This document shows positions 1 to 8,852 of a DNA stretch of 64,000 nucleotides, piece after piece. A program made the position numbers and the translations under genes. How positions within the stretch are numbered: position 1 is the first letter of the stretch; each line of letters starts with the position of its first letter. Source of the DNA: Natrinema longum (lineage in GTDB: Archaea; Halobacteriota; Halobacteria; Halobacteriales; Natrialbaceae); the NCBI RefSeq assembly GCF_017352095.1, contig NZ_CP071463.1, positions 2,294,001 to 2,358,000 on the forward strand. Reading direction: 5' to 3'. A model generated the notes under the pieces. It was given only the letters and a program-made list of their open reading frames with translations. It did no database searches and was not told the DNA's origin.

Positions 1-384
1 CTGATTCAACAGACGTGTCTCGAGCACTGGCGGAAGGCCACCGAGCGCGGGGTCGACGTGTACGTCGGCTCCCATTCCCCGCGGGTTCGCGATACCATCC
101 GATCTGCGGTTCCAGAGGCGACCGTGTGTGAGCCACGACTCGACTGGCTCAACTTTCCGATCGAACGGGGGAACCACGGCCGTATCGTCTTCGCGGACCG
201 AACGACGGCGATGATCGTGACGGTGGACGACGCTCGTTCGGAGACGGAGCCGCGAATCGGTGCGATCACCGGTCACGGACGGCGCAACGCGCTGGTCTCG
301 CTCGTGTGCGAACACATGTGTCCGCGGCTGGATCGGCTCACGACCGAGGGTGACGCCAAAGACGGGACGCCGCTCTCGATCTGA
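1..384 (+). CDS. TrmB-like transcriptional regulator, C-terminal part (truncated by window edge)
   Basis: The frame is open from the first base of the window and ends at 384, giving 127 residues; the start lies outside the window. The segment alternates short beta strands with a conserved-looking stretch IVFADRTTAMIVTV, and resembles the C-terminal effector half of haloarchaeal TrmB-type regulators that carry an N-terminal winged helix. The DNA-binding part is not visible, so the family call is tentative. The downstream exchanger gene is convergent. Confidence 0.5.
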   Translation: MIQQTCLEHWRKATERGVDVYVGSHSPRVRDTIRSAVPEATVCEPRLDWLNFPIERGNHGRIVFADRTTAMIVTVDDARSETEPRIGAITGHGRRNALVSLVCEHMCPRLDRLTTEGDAKDGTPLSI

Positions 385-417
385 TTCGGCGGCGACGAAC
401 CGGTCGATGGGGTTCGA

Positions 418-1362
418 TCAGGGAACCAGGAGGAAGAGAAATCCCGCGTAGCCGACGACGAGGATCGCACCGTCGATCCGCGTCAGCCGCCGGCCGTATC
501 CCATCATCCCGACCAGCAGGAGGGTAAAGGCGACCATGATGGGGAGTTCGAACCGGAGCGTGGCCGGCTGGATCTCGATCGGCGTGATCAGTGCCACGAT
601 CCCCAGGACGGCGACGATGTTGTAGATGTTCGAGCCGACGACGTTTCCGACGGCGAACTCCGCCTGCCCGCGGATCGCACCCACGACCGAGGCCGCCAGT
701 TCCGGCAGCGACGTGCCGAGTGCGAGGACTGTCAGGCCGATCACGAGATCCGAGACGCCCAGTGCCGACAGCAGTCCCGTCCCACCGTCGACGAGCCACC
801 GAGAGCCGACGACGAGAACGATCAACCCACCGACGACGAGCGCAACGTCTCGAACCGAGACGCCCGCTCCCGCGTCGTGATCCTCGGCGACCGACGGCGG
901 GTCCGCGCTGGCGTAGTACAGCAAGAACGCAGTGAATCCGGCAAGCACCAGCAGGAAGACCACGCCCTCGAGGCGGCCGATCCGCCCGTTCGCACCCAGG
1001 ACGACCAGCAGGACGGCCGCGAGTGTCATCACGGGGACGTGTCGCCGGAGCACTCGCTCCGCGATCGGCAGGGGCTTGATCAACGCGGCGGTTCCGAGTA
1101 CCAGGCCGATGTTCGCGATGTTCGAGCCGACGATCGTCCCGAGCCCGATATCGCTCGAGACGTTCAGCGCACCGATCGTCGAGACGAACAGTTCCGGCGC
1201 TGTCGTCGCGAACGCGATTACTGTCACGCCGACGGTCGTCGCCCGGAGCCCGATTCCGAGCGCCAACCGCCCCGCACCGGCGACCAGTAACTCCGCACCG
1301 GCATACAGCGCGACGATCCCACCCGCCACCAGGAGGAGATCGAGCGGGGTTCCCGAGAGCAT
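418..1362 (-). CDS. Calcium/sodium antiporter, CaCA family (YrbG type)
   Basis: This 314-residue integral membrane protein has about ten hydrophobic segments arranged as two homologous halves. Each half carries an alpha-repeat signature: TVIAFATTAPELFVS followed by GSNIANIGLVLG in the first, and TVLALGTSLPELAAS followed by GSNIYNIVAVLG in the second. The acidic residues in the PEL motifs are the ion ligands of the family. It should exchange Na+ for Ca2+ across the cytoplasmic membrane. A short acidic loop near the middle (SADPPSVAEDHDAGAG) separates the halves. It is a single gene divergent from aroE, with about 170 bp between the two starts. Confidence 0.9.
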   Translation of the reverse strand: MLSGTPLDLLLVAGGIVALYAGAELLVAGAGRLALGIGLRATTVGVTVIAFATTAPELFVSTIGALNVSSDIGLGTIVGSNIANIGLVLGTAALIKPLPIAERVLRRHVPVMTLAAVLLVVLGANGRIGRLEGVVFLLVLAGFTAFLLYYASADPPSVAEDHDAGAGVSVRDVALVVGGLIVLVVGSRWLVDGGTGLLSALGVSDLVIGLTVLALGTSLPELAASVVGAIRGQAEFAVGNVVGSNIYNIVAVLGIVALITPIEIQPATLRFELPIMVAFTLLLVGMMGYGRRLTRIDGAILVVGYAGFLFLLVP

Positions 1363-1533
1363 GGCGGCGGCTACTCAGGAGAGCCCTAAAAGCGACGCGA
1401 AACGGACGCTGTCGGCAGGCGCGTCGGGTCGGCCCGGCACCCAGCGGCACACGACGCCGGTATGGCGGTGTCCGTCGCCGAAGCCAGACCCATTATAGGC
1501 TCCCCCGACCGAATGGCAGCAAGACAAATGGCT

Positions 1534-2337
1534 ATGGACGTCTACGGACTGCTCGGCAATCCGGTCGGCCACTCGCTGTCGCCACCGATGCACGAGGCCG
1601 CCTACGACGACTGCGGCCTCGAGGCCCGCTACGTGACCTTCGAACCCGACGAAGGCGATATCGAAGACGCGATCCACGGCGCTGACGCGCTCGGTATCGC
1701 GGGATTGAACGTGACGATTCCGTTCAAGCAGGCGGCCCTCGAGATCGTCGCCCCCGAGGATCTGGCGACCAGAATCGGCGCTGTCAACACGATCGACTTC
1801 TCGGGGTCGGGGCCGCCGACGGGCTACAACACCGACGCCGTCGGCGCGTTGCGTGCGTTACGCGATCACGACGTCGGGATCGATGGCGCGCGAGCCGTCG
1901 TCGTCGGTGCCGGCGGTGCCGGCCGGGCGATCGCCTTCGGCCTCGCGGATGCCGGCGCGAGGGTCGCGATCGCCAACCGAACCGAGGCGAGGGCACACGC
2001 GCTGGCCGAGGAGGTCCCCCGCGCGAGCGGCCACGGCCTCGCGGAACTCGAGGGCCTGGTCGCCAACGCCGACGTGCTGGTCAACGCGACGAGCGTGGGC
2101 ATGGAGGAAGACGCGACGCCGGTTCCCGCCGACGCGCTCCACGAGGAGTTGGCCGTCCTGGACGCGGTCTATCGGCCCCTCGAGACGCGGCTGTTGGCCG
2201 ACGCCGCCGACGCGGGAGCGACGACCGTCGACGGCGCGTGGATGCTCCTCTATCAGGGCGTCGAGGCGTTCGAGATCTGGACCGGTCGGGACGCGCCGGT
2301 CGACGTCATGAACGAGGCGCTTCGGGCCCGGCTCTGA
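1534..2337 (+). CDS. aroE: Shikimate dehydrogenase
   Basis: The enzyme reduces 3-dehydroshikimate to shikimate with NADPH in aromatic amino acid synthesis. The N-terminal substrate domain shows [13 protein letters not shown] and NVTIPFKQA (the catalytic Lys), then [11 protein letters not shown]. The Rossmann domain has [16 protein letters not shown]. In-frame ATGs also occur at 1513 and 1528; I chose 1534 because [14 protein letters not shown] begins exactly at the family's usual N terminus. The 267-residue length is typical. The pab genes that also act on shikimate-pathway products lie just downstream. Confidence 0.93.
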   Translation: MDVYGLLGNPVGHSLSPPMHEAAYDDCGLEARYVTFEPDEGDIEDAIHGADALGIAGLNVTIPFKQAALEIVAPEDLATRIGAVNTIDFSGSGPPTGYNTDAVGALRALRDHDVGIDGARAVVVGAGGAGRAIAFGLADAGARVAIANRTEARAHALAEEVPRASGHGLAELEGLVANADVLVNATSVGMEEDATPVPADALHEELAVLDAVYRPLETRLLADAADAGATTVDGAWMLLYQGVEAFEIWTGRDAPVDVMNEALRARL

Positions 2338-2427
2338 GGGCCGTCCGACGTCCGAAGCGATCGGCAACCCGCAGTAGTCCGATAGTATCAGACGAATTTA
2401 AGTGTTGGAACCGACTACACGCCGATA

Positions 2428-3036
2428 ATGGCACTCCTCCAAAAACTGAAGTCCCTGTTGGGGTTCGACGAGTCGGACTCGGAGCGCGGGGGCACTCGAG
2501 AGGTCGGCGTAACGGTCGAGCGGGAAGGGTCGGTCGACGACGGCAGCGACCCCACCGAACCGCCACGGTCGACCACGGCCGACTCGAGCGGTGGGGGATC
2601 GACGGCGTCGCCAGCGGAACCGACCGACACACCGGAGGAGGCCGCCGAACCGGCGGAATCGACCGAGTCGGAGACCGACGACGTGGCTCCGACTGCGGAA
2701 ACGGCCGGGCAGGCCGCCGACGAGCCGACTGAGGCAGACCGTCCCGCGGAACCGGTCGACGAAGCCGAACCCGACCGAACCGCCGACGAACCAACCGACG
2801 CAGTCGAGACCGACGACGAGCCCGCCGAACCCGACCGGACCGCCGACGCCGAAATCAACGACGACCCCGTCGACTCGATCAAGGGGATCGGCCCGGCCTA
2901 CGCCGACCGCCTCGCCGACGCCGACGTCGACACCGTCGGCGAACTCGCCGCCGCGGACGCCGCCGAACTGGCAGCCCAGACGGACCTCTCCGAAAAGCGC
3001 ATCCAGGGCTGGATCGATCGCGCCGAACTCCGATAA
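2428..3036 (+). CDS. Acidic helix-hairpin-helix protein
   Basis: The protein has 202 residues. After a short basic/hydrophobic start ([13 protein letters not shown]) comes a 120-residue low-complexity region rich in Glu, Asp, Pro, Thr and Ala. The last 55 residues form a helix-hairpin-helix fold of the type found in DNA- and RNA-binding or protein-interaction modules, with [20 protein letters not shown] as the signature. A TATA-like element (AATTTAAG) lies about 30 bp before the ATG at 2428. It precedes pabB by about 130 bp. The exact function is unknown. Confidence 0.8.
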   Translation: MALLQKLKSLLGFDESDSERGGTREVGVTVEREGSVDDGSDPTEPPRSTTADSSGGGSTASPAEPTDTPEEAAEPAESTESETDDVAPTAETAGQAADEPTEADRPAEPVDEAEPDRTADEPTDAVETDDEPAEPDRTADAEINDDPVDSIKGIGPAYADRLADADVDTVGELAAADAAELAAQTDLSEKRIQGWIDRAELR

Positions 3037-3163
3037 CGGAGCCGCGACGACCCATCGTCCACCTCCCGACTCTCCATCTGTTTCCTCGAGACGCCCCGTC
3101 TCGGCGTTCCCGTCGAGACCCGAAATCGCAAGAGGATTAGTTACCGCCCCCCTCTCGAGGGGT

Positions 3164-4729
3164 ATGAGCGATCCGCGCGTCGTCACGACGCTGGATTCGT
3201 TTCGCGCCGCCGCTCGCGACAGTGTCGCGGGCGCGGAGCGTGGCCAGTCGGCGCGCACCCACTGTCGCATCCCCGTCGAGATTCGCGTGACCGTCGACGA
3301 TCCGTTTCGCGCCTATCGTCGGGCACGCGACGGCGAGGGGGGTGCCTTCCTCGAGACGACCGGCGGCCAGCCCGGCTGGGGCTACTTCGGCGTCGATCCC
3401 GTCGATCGGCTCACCGTCGGCCCCGATGCGGTCGCCCGACCCGACGACGGTCGGTCGCCGACGCTCGCCGCACTCGAAGGGCTACTCGCGAGCGACCGGC
3501 TCCGCCGTGGCGACTGCGACGTTCCCTATCCCTGCGGAGCTATCGGCTGGGTAGCCTACGACGTCGCCCGCGAACTCGAGACGCTGCCCGACTCGGCCGT
3601 CGACGACCGCGGACTGCCCCGCCTCGAACTCGCGGTCTACGATCGACTCGCCGCCTGGGAGGAACCGACCGACGGCGCGGTGACGCTGCGGCTCACGGCC
3701 TGTCCGCGGGTCGGCGTCGACCCCACGGCGCGGACGGAAAGCGACCTCGAGGCGGCCTACGAACGGGGCCGCGAGCGGGCGCTCGAACTCGCCCGCGCCG
3801 TTCGCGACGGCGATCCCGAGATCGGCGAGCCGCCCGTCTCGGGGACGGAAGCGACCTTCGAGAGCGACTGTGGCCGCGCGGCCTTCGCCGACCGCGTCCG
3901 TCGGGTCAAGGAGTCCGTCCGCGAGGGGGACACCTTTCAGGCGAACGTCTCACAGCGGTTGGTCGCGCCCGCCGTGGTCCACCCCGTCGCCGCCTACGAC
4001 GCCCTGCGGCGGGTCAATCCAGCCCCCTACTCCTGTCTCCTCGAGTTCCGCGCGGCCGACCTGGTGAGCGCGAGCCCGGAACTCCTCCTCGAACGCGACG
4101 ACGACTTCGTCCGGACCGAGCCCATCGCCGGGACGCGACCCCGCGGTGAGACGGCCGAGGCGGACGCCGCCCTCGAGGAGGCCCTGCTCACCGACGAGAA
4201 AGAGCGGGCGGAGCACGCGATGCTGGTCGACCTCGAGCGCAACGACCTCGGGAAGGTCTGCGAATTCGGCTCCGTCGCCGTCGACGAGTACCGGCGGATC
4301 GACCGCTACTCCGAGGTGATGCACCTCGTCTCGAACGTGACGGGTCGACTCCGCCCGTCGGCGTCGCTCGCTGACGCGATCGCAGCCACTTTCCCCGGCG
4401 GGACGATCACCGGCGCGCCGAAACCGCGGACGATGGCGATCATCGACGAACTCGAGGCGACCCGGCGCGGTCCCTACACGGGCAGCGTCGGCATCTTCGG
4501 CTTCGACGGCCGGGCCACCCTCAATATCGTCATCCGGACGCTGGTCCGCCACGCCGACGAGTACCACCTGCGGGTCGGTGCGGGGATCGTCCACGACTCC
4601 GAACCGGACCGCGAGTACGACGAGACTCTCGACAAGGCCCGCGCGCTCATCACGGCGGTCGACGACGCGCTCGGCGAGCGGGCCGACCTGGGACTCGAGG
4701 CGGAACGCGGAGGTGAACGGCGTGAGTAA
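3164..4729 (+). CDS. pabB: Aminodeoxychorismate synthase component I (anthranilate synthase I family)
   Basis: This 521-residue chorismate-binding enzyme has the family motifs [43 protein letters not shown] and [10 protein letters not shown]. With its amidotransferase partner it converts chorismate and glutamine to aminodeoxychorismate (folate/pterin branch) or to anthranilate (TrpE). I favour PabB because the overlapping amidotransferase and a nearby class IV lyase form the haloarchaeal pab set, and no trp gene is adjacent. The ATG at 3164 follows a short spacer and begins [10 protein letters not shown]. Its stop overlaps the next start, suggesting coupled translation. Confidence 0.8.
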   Translation: MSDPRVVTTLDSFRAAARDSVAGAERGQSARTHCRIPVEIRVTVDDPFRAYRRARDGEGGAFLETTGGQPGWGYFGVDPVDRLTVGPDAVARPDDGRSPTLAALEGLLASDRLRRGDCDVPYPCGAIGWVAYDVARELETLPDSAVDDRGLPRLELAVYDRLAAWEEPTDGAVTLRLTACPRVGVDPTARTESDLEAAYERGRERALELARAVRDGDPEIGEPPVSGTEATFESDCGRAAFADRVRRVKESVREGDTFQANVSQRLVAPAVVHPVAAYDALRRVNPAPYSCLLEFRAADLVSASPELLLERDDDFVRTEPIAGTRPRGETAEADAALEEALLTDEKERAEHAMLVDLERNDLGKVCEFGSVAVDEYRRIDRYSEVMHLVSNVTGRLRPSASLADAIAATFPGGTITGAPKPRTMAIIDELEATRRGPYTGSVGIFGFDGRATLNIVIRTLVRHADEYHLRVGAGIVHDSEPDREYDETLDKARALITAVDDALGERADLGLEAERGGERRE

Positions 4730-5393
4730 CGAGCACGGCGACCGGGCGTCGGCGAGCGACCGCAGCGAACGGCTGCTCGTGATCGACAACTACGATTCGT
4801 TCGCGTACAACCTCGTCCAGTACGTCGGCGAGGTCGCAGACGAGGTGGTCGTCCGGCGAAACGACGAGATCGATCTCGCGGGCGTTCGCGACCTCGAGCC
4901 GACCGGCATCGTCGTCTCGCCGGGACCCGGAACCCCACAGGAAGCGGGCATCTCGATTCCCCTGTTCGCGGAGACGGAGTTCCCGATTCTTGGCGTCTGC
5001 CTCGGCCACCAGGCCCTGTGTGCGGCCACCGGCGCGCCGGTGATCCACGCCCCCGAGGTCGTCCACGGGAAGCCGTCGACGATCACCCACGACGGGACGG
5101 GGATCTTCGACGGACTGCCGGAGACGCTTCAGGTCGGCCGCTACCACTCGTTGTCGGTCGAGCGCGCTGGCCTGCCCGCGACGCTCGCGGAGACCGCCCG
5201 GACGGCAGACGAGCGCGGCGTCCTGATGGCGGTCCGCCACCGCGAGAAACCGCATCTCGGGGTGCAGTTCCATCCCGAAAGCATCCTCACGCGCGGGCAC
5301 GTGGACGCCGCGGACGGCGACGGCATCTCGCTGTCGGTCGGTAAGCGAATGATCGCGAACTTCTGTCGGTTCGCCGCTCGAGTCGACGCGTGA
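4722..5393 (+). CDS. pabA: Aminodeoxychorismate/anthranilate synthase component II (glutamine amidotransferase)
   Basis: This class I glutamine amidotransferase supplies ammonia to the upstream chorismate-binding subunit. It shows the oxyanion motif [11 protein letters not shown], the catalytic Cys in [10 protein letters not shown], and the His/Glu pair in [11 protein letters not shown]. The GTG at 4722 overlaps the pabB stop (GTGAGTAA arrangement); another in-frame GTG lies at 4713. The first about 18 residues are a variable polar leader before [19 protein letters not shown], where the conserved fold begins. Confidence 0.85.
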   Translation: MSNEHGDRASASDRSERLLVIDNYDSFAYNLVQYVGEVADEVVVRRNDEIDLAGVRDLEPTGIVVSPGPGTPQEAGISIPLFAETEFPILGVCLGHQALCAATGAPVIHAPEVVHGKPSTITHDGTGIFDGLPETLQVGRYHSLSVERAGLPATLAETARTADERGVLMAVRHREKPHLGVQFHPESILTRGHVDAADGDGISLSVGKRMIANFCRFAARVDA

Positions 5394-5438
5394 TCGGGCC
5401 GCCCGAATCGTCGCTCGAGCGGGCCGATCGGCGGCCCG

Positions 5439-5657
5439 TCACCGCTCCCGATCGATCACCGCTACCTCGTCGGGTCCGGGACCGAGCACGACACGGTAGC
5501 CCTCGTACTCGAAGCGGACAGTGACGGGTGCGCTCGACTCGAGGACCGCGGTGAGTGCCTCGGCGTCGACCGTCTCGGACAGGGGTGGCAGGCCCGTCAC
5601 GGCACGGTCCTCACGGGCCGCGATACACGTGAGTGCCGTGGCGAGTGCTGGGTGCAT
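5439..5657 (-). CDS. HalOD1-type output-domain small protein
   Basis: A 72-residue protein with the haloarchaeal HalOD1 layout: an N-terminal helix (ALATALTCIAAREDRA), the motif TGLPPLSETVDAEALTAVLE, and a C-terminal strand pair VTVRFEYEGYRVVLGP. Such domains occur free-standing or at the ends of sensor proteins and are thought to relay signals, but the mechanism is not known. Its start lies inside the 3' end of the upstream zinc-ribbon gene, in another frame. Confidence 0.7.
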   Translation of the reverse strand: MHPALATALTCIAAREDRAVTGLPPLSETVDAEALTAVLESSAPVTVRFEYEGYRVVLGPGPDEVAVIDRER

Positions 5658-5790
5658 GGTGATCGTCGGGGAGTTCGAAGACCGTTACCGCGAACGTCGT
5701 CTCGCAGTTCGGACAGGTGGCCGGGTCCTCGGTCGGTGCGATACGAATGTCGGTACCACAGTCGCAGTGGATGGTGATTCTCGAGACCAT
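5611..5790 (-). CDS. Small CPxC-type zinc-ribbon protein
   Basis: This 59-residue reading frame starts MVSRITIHCDCGTDIRIA and contains CDC followed by CPNC, enough to bind one zinc ion. Its stop lies 47 bp inside the following HalOD1 gene, so the two are overlapping and probably translationally coupled. Small zinc-ribbon proteins paired with HalOD1 domains are common in haloarchaea; the function is unknown. A frame slip near the overlap could instead join the two into one protein. Confidence 0.6.
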   Translation of the reverse strand: MVSRITIHCDCGTDIRIAPTEDPATCPNCETTFAVTVFELPDDHHAPSTRHGTHVYRGP

Positions 5791-6350
5791 GAGTCGTTCC
5801 GTGTGGCCCCGACGCGGCGGTACACAACCCAGCGAGCGAGTCGGCGACAGGAGCGACTGGTCGGCGGGACGTCGGCACTTCTTTATTTCGCCAACGTCAA
5901 TGGTGGATTGCTCCCGCGACGCGGGGGCAGCGTGTGAGCCGGAGTGTAAGCTTGGTGGCTGGACTCCGGCTCAGCGCACTTTCGTGCGCGTCTGTGCGTT
6001 ACGCAATCTACCCTAAAGAACGTTAGGATATTGACTGGTTAGGTGCGTCGATGGGGGCTCGAGAGACGGGACTACGGCCACGGTTCGTCCTTCCTCTCTG
6101 CAAAACCGGGACGCCCCTACGGGAGCAACTGCGCGCCGCGCTAGCGAAAAGTCAGGTTGGCCGATTCGGGACGGTACAACCGTACTGCTCCACCAGTAGG
6201 AGAGAATGGGACTCCATCCCGAATGTTGTCGAGTCCGCTTAGGAGGGAGCGAATAGGCTATGACCGAGCGGTAAGTACAGGTGGAGTACTTAGCAACTCG
6301 ACCGACATCGAAGTGTAAAAGAAATGTTCTCCTCGGAGGAAGGAATCTCT
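5791..6350. other. Intergenic region, lower GC, no convincing gene
   Basis: About 560 bp follow the zinc-ribbon gene's promoter side. GC content falls sharply from about 5990 onward. Open frames exist (a 63-codon frame at 6051-6242 and a 116-codon antisense frame at 6013-6363), but neither shows acidic haloarchaeal composition or a recognisable domain. The block looks like the edge of transferred or decaying DNA. Confidence 0.5.
5936..5989. repeat. Two adjacent hairpins
   Basis: GAGCCGGAGT at 5936-5945 pairs perfectly with ACTCCGGCTC at 5963-5972 (17-nt loop). Immediately after, GCGCAC at 5974-5979 pairs with GTGCGC at 5984-5989 around a TTTC loop. They stand exactly at the boundary where the DNA becomes AT-rich. 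They could be a structured RNA or terminator, or the subterminal hairpins of a lost mobile element. Confidence 0.5.
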
Positions 6351-7086
6351 TCAATTCCCCCACTTGGAGATGTGACTTGGTTCTGATTGGTCTTTGTTTC
6401 GACCCCGCCAGACCTCAGCAAGTATCACACTCCATGTCACTATAGCTAAGAACGGGAGGTGCCATGACGGGGGAGAGATATCTGTGACCATCAGAATATA
6501 CGGATACGCAACTGCAACCGTTAGGAGGGTAGCACCATACCCTACAGAAAAGAATGTCGGTTCAGCTGAACGGGCGGACAACCTACGATATAACAGAAAG
6601 AGGGCATAAGGACCAAAAACTACACATTTTGTGAGGTAAATGAAAAACGGGTATAGCCTCCAGGTTGCGCCTGCTTGACCGATTTTGATCAAGAATCGAT
6701 CCCCAGTCGAATTTTCTACAGCAAAATGTCCATATTCAGTACTTCCTTCATTAACAGGATGTGGAAACTTCTCATATTCATCGCACAGGAGTAGTCCGGG
6801 GCTGCACACAGGGGGTCTCCCTAATGACCGTAACCCAGAACTGAGTGGGTCCTGTTGCTTCGCCTCTTCGTTGGCTTTCAGAAAGGCTCTCAACGGGAAT
6901 ACCACCCTCACTTCTGTGAGAGGCGTGCTCGATGTACTCTTCATAATGTTCTGAAGATTCATGTGCGATGGCATAATGTGTGCTGTCTCCGTTATACGGT
7001 TTCATGAGTGTGCCCGGAAATAAGATAGCACCTACAAGGAGAACGGCGATGATGAATGAAGCGCTCAAAAACCTCTTAAATTTCAT
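6351..7086 (-). pseudogene. Membrane protein gene broken by a frameshift
   Basis: Two overlapping antisense frames appear to be halves of one protein. The upstream frame (7086 to about 6880) gives a signal/anchor (FLSASFIIAVLLVGAILFPG) and an acidic segment (HESSEHYEEYIEHASHRSEG). The downstream frame (about 6890 to 6351) continues with KANEEAKQQDPLSSG, LLLCDEYEKF, and two or three membrane segments (LTKCVVFGPYALFLLYR, TLLTVAVAYPYILMVTD, HLPFLAIVTWSVILAEVW). Joining them by one shift near 6880-6900 gives about 235 residues: a lumenal/extracellular domain between N- and C-terminal membrane segments. Base composition is much more AT-rich than the neighbours. A sequencing error or two separate short genes remain possible. 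No function is known. Confidence 0.55.
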
Positions 7087-7367
7087 TGAGCAAGAGTAAT
7101 CTGATTAGGGTATGTGTTTTGTGGGCTTTGAGTCATCAATACGCACACATAGGTATCGCAGTGTTCAGCCAACCTCCGAGTGGATAGAAGATAATAAAGT
7201 ACCCTCTCGACTCAACTGTCCCCTTATAGTAGCCACTGAAACGATTTACACACTGACCGCGACGCCATCATGTGGTCAAGTGCGCATTGACTTTCAGAGG
7301 CTATTACAGTTAAACGTCGAAGAATACCATTCCACGAATACGCACACGAGATGCGAACCGCGTATGC

Positions 7368-7544
7368 ATGTCAATTGACGATTGCCTCGACGAACCAGCC
7401 GATCGCTTAATCGGACGACATACTTTCCCCCGTTCACGGGCTTATAGGCTACTCGAGAAAGTCAAAAATGACGACTCGGAGAGTCGTGTGTACGAATACA
7501 CGAGTCCGAACGACGGGCAACTCGAGGGAGTCTCGGAATTCTAG
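7368..7544 (+). CDS. Short ORF, possible tail of a lost regulator
   Basis: ATG at 7368 opens a 58-residue frame with haloarchaeal-looking composition (MSIDDCLDEPADRLIGRH, then SRAYRLLEKVKNDD and SRVYEYTSPNDGQLEGVSEF). AYRLLEKV could be a helix of a winged-helix domain. It sits in the degraded stretch between pabA and pabC, so it may be a remnant rather than a working gene. Confidence 0.3.
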   Translation: MSIDDCLDEPADRLIGRHTFPRSRAYRLLEKVKNDDSESRVYEYTSPNDGQLEGVSEF

Positions 7545-7640
7545 AATCCCTCCTCAGACGCTTGTTCGATAGCAGTTCTCGCCAGAGGGTACGGGAAAGA
7601 CGAGCGCCACCTACCGAGACACGCTACGCGAAATCTACCT

Positions 7641-7766
7641 CTACCGTTCTTCACCGTCCGTCTCGACACCGGGACCCCACTCGTCAGGATCTTCCAGGTC
7701 GAGTCGATTGGTCGCCGTACGAGCGGTCGGCAACGCGGTGAGCGTCGTCTCGAGGCCGATAGGCAT
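7641..7766 (-). CDS. Very short acidic ORF
   Basis: A 41-residue frame begins MPIGLETTLTALPTARTATN and ends with LEDPDEWGPGVETDGEER. Its acidic tail matches haloarchaeal codon and residue usage, unlike the other antisense frames here, so it may be the C-terminal remnant of a decayed gene. No family is recognised. Confidence 0.3.
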   Translation of the reverse strand: MPIGLETTLTALPTARTATNRLDLEDPDEWGPGVETDGEER

Positions 7767-7884
7767 ATCCGACCCATGTAACTGAACGCAATCGATGTAA
7801 CTCGAGGGTGACACTTTCGACGAGCAGTGGGTTCATACTCCTTCGAGTGCCACGACGAGATATCTCCGACTCGAGCGCACTGCC

Positions 7885-8757
7885 ATGACCGACGACTCCA
7901 TCTACCACGTCGACGGCGATCTCGTCCCTGCCAGTGAGGCGACCGTCAGCGTCGACGATCGCGGCTTCCGGTACGGCGACGCGGCCTTCGAAACGATGCG
8001 CGCCTACGGTGGCACGATCTTCGCCTGGGGCGACCACCTCGAGCGCCTCGAGCGGACCTGCGAGGCTCTCTCACTCGCACACGGGCTCGACGCGAGCGAC
8101 CTCCGGACGCGGATCGACGAGACGCTGGCGGCGAACGACCTCGCGGACGCCTCCATCCGCCTCTCGATCACGCGCGGCGTCCAGCCGGGCAAATTGACGC
8201 CCCAGCCCGAGGTCGACCCGACGGTCGTCGTCTACGCGAACCCGCTCCCGCGGGGCGGCCTCGAGGGCGAGTCCGTCTGGGACGGCCCGGCGACGGTCGA
8301 GACGGTCGAAACCCGACGCGTCCCCGACGAAGCGCTTCCGGCCGCGGCGAAGACCCACAACTACCTGAACGGCACCCTCGCACGTGCGGAACTCGAGGGT
8401 GACGCCGACGAGGCACTCATGTGCGACCGCGAGGGCCGACTCGCGGAGGGCGCGACGAGCAACCTGTGGTTCGTCCGCGACGGCGAGGTGCACACGCCGA
8501 CGACCGACGGGCCGGTGCTGCCGGGGATCACGCGGCGGATCGTCCTCGAGCTCGCTCTCGAGGCCGGCGTTCCGGTTCGGGAGGGTCGATACGAGCCGGC
8601 CGACGTTCTCGCGGCCGACGAGGCGTTTCTCACCAACCGTACGTGGGAACTGCGACCGATCGCGACGATCGACGGCCACGAGATCGGCGGCGGCCCGATC
8701 ACGGCCCGGCTGTCCCGACTGTACGACGAGCGCGTCGAACACGCGTGTTATCGGTAG
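7885..8757 (+). CDS. pabC: Aminodeoxychorismate lyase-like class IV aminotransferase
   Basis: This 290-residue fold-type IV PLP enzyme shows VDDRGFRYGDAAFETMRAYGG, the PLP-lysine region AAKTHNYLNGTLARAELEG, and EGATSNLWFVRDGEVHTP with LPGITRRIVLELALEAGVPV. In context with pabB and pabA it should release pyruvate from aminodeoxychorismate to give 4-aminobenzoate. D-amino acid or branched-chain transaminases share the fold, so the assignment rests partly on the neighbours. It is separated from pabA by about 2.5 kb of unrelated DNA. ATG 7885 begins MTDDSIYHVDGDLVPASEA, the normal N terminus. Confidence 0.82.
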   Translation: MTDDSIYHVDGDLVPASEATVSVDDRGFRYGDAAFETMRAYGGTIFAWGDHLERLERTCEALSLAHGLDASDLRTRIDETLAANDLADASIRLSITRGVQPGKLTPQPEVDPTVVVYANPLPRGGLEGESVWDGPATVETVETRRVPDEALPAAAKTHNYLNGTLARAELEGDADEALMCDREGRLAEGATSNLWFVRDGEVHTPTTDGPVLPGITRRIVLELALEAGVPVREGRYEPADVLAADEAFLTNRTWELRPIATIDGHEIGGGPITARLSRLYDERVEHACYR

Positions 8758-8852
8758 GCTCTCTGCCCCGTCTCAGCATCGACATCCCTCGAGTCGGGTG
8801 CCTCTCCCCTCGTGCGGGACGTTTTCCCGCCCCAGTCTATCCCTCAGTACGG

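Larger units (their letters stand above)
7087..7884. other. AT-rich to normal transition, only short open frames
   Basis: Nearly 800 bp separate the broken membrane-protein gene from pabC. An 88-codon frame at 7112-7378 has non-haloarchaeal composition and no domain. Two shorter frames (7368-7544 and 7641-7766) have more natural composition and are listed separately. GC content returns to normal from about 7540. I see no RNA gene or transposase. Confidence 0.5.

Noticed and set aside
2591-3163. Upstream extension of pabB to 2591
   Set aside because: The extra residues run through the HHH gene in another frame and are Arg/Pro-rich. The conserved protein begins at the ATG at 3164.
3164-5393. 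Annotation as trpE and trpG (tryptophan synthesis)
   Set aside because: The motifs cannot exclude it, but no other trp gene is present and pabC is nearby, so the folate assignment is more likely.
6013-6363. 116-codon antisense frame and 63-codon sense frame as a transposase remnant
   Set aside because: I compared them mentally with haloarchaeal TnpB and IS200-type tails and found no zinc-finger or catalytic motif. The evidence is too weak to name a mobile element.
7112-7378. 88-codon plus-strand frame as a gene
   Set aside because: Its composition is unlike haloarchaeal proteins, it has no domain and it sits in degraded AT-rich DNA.
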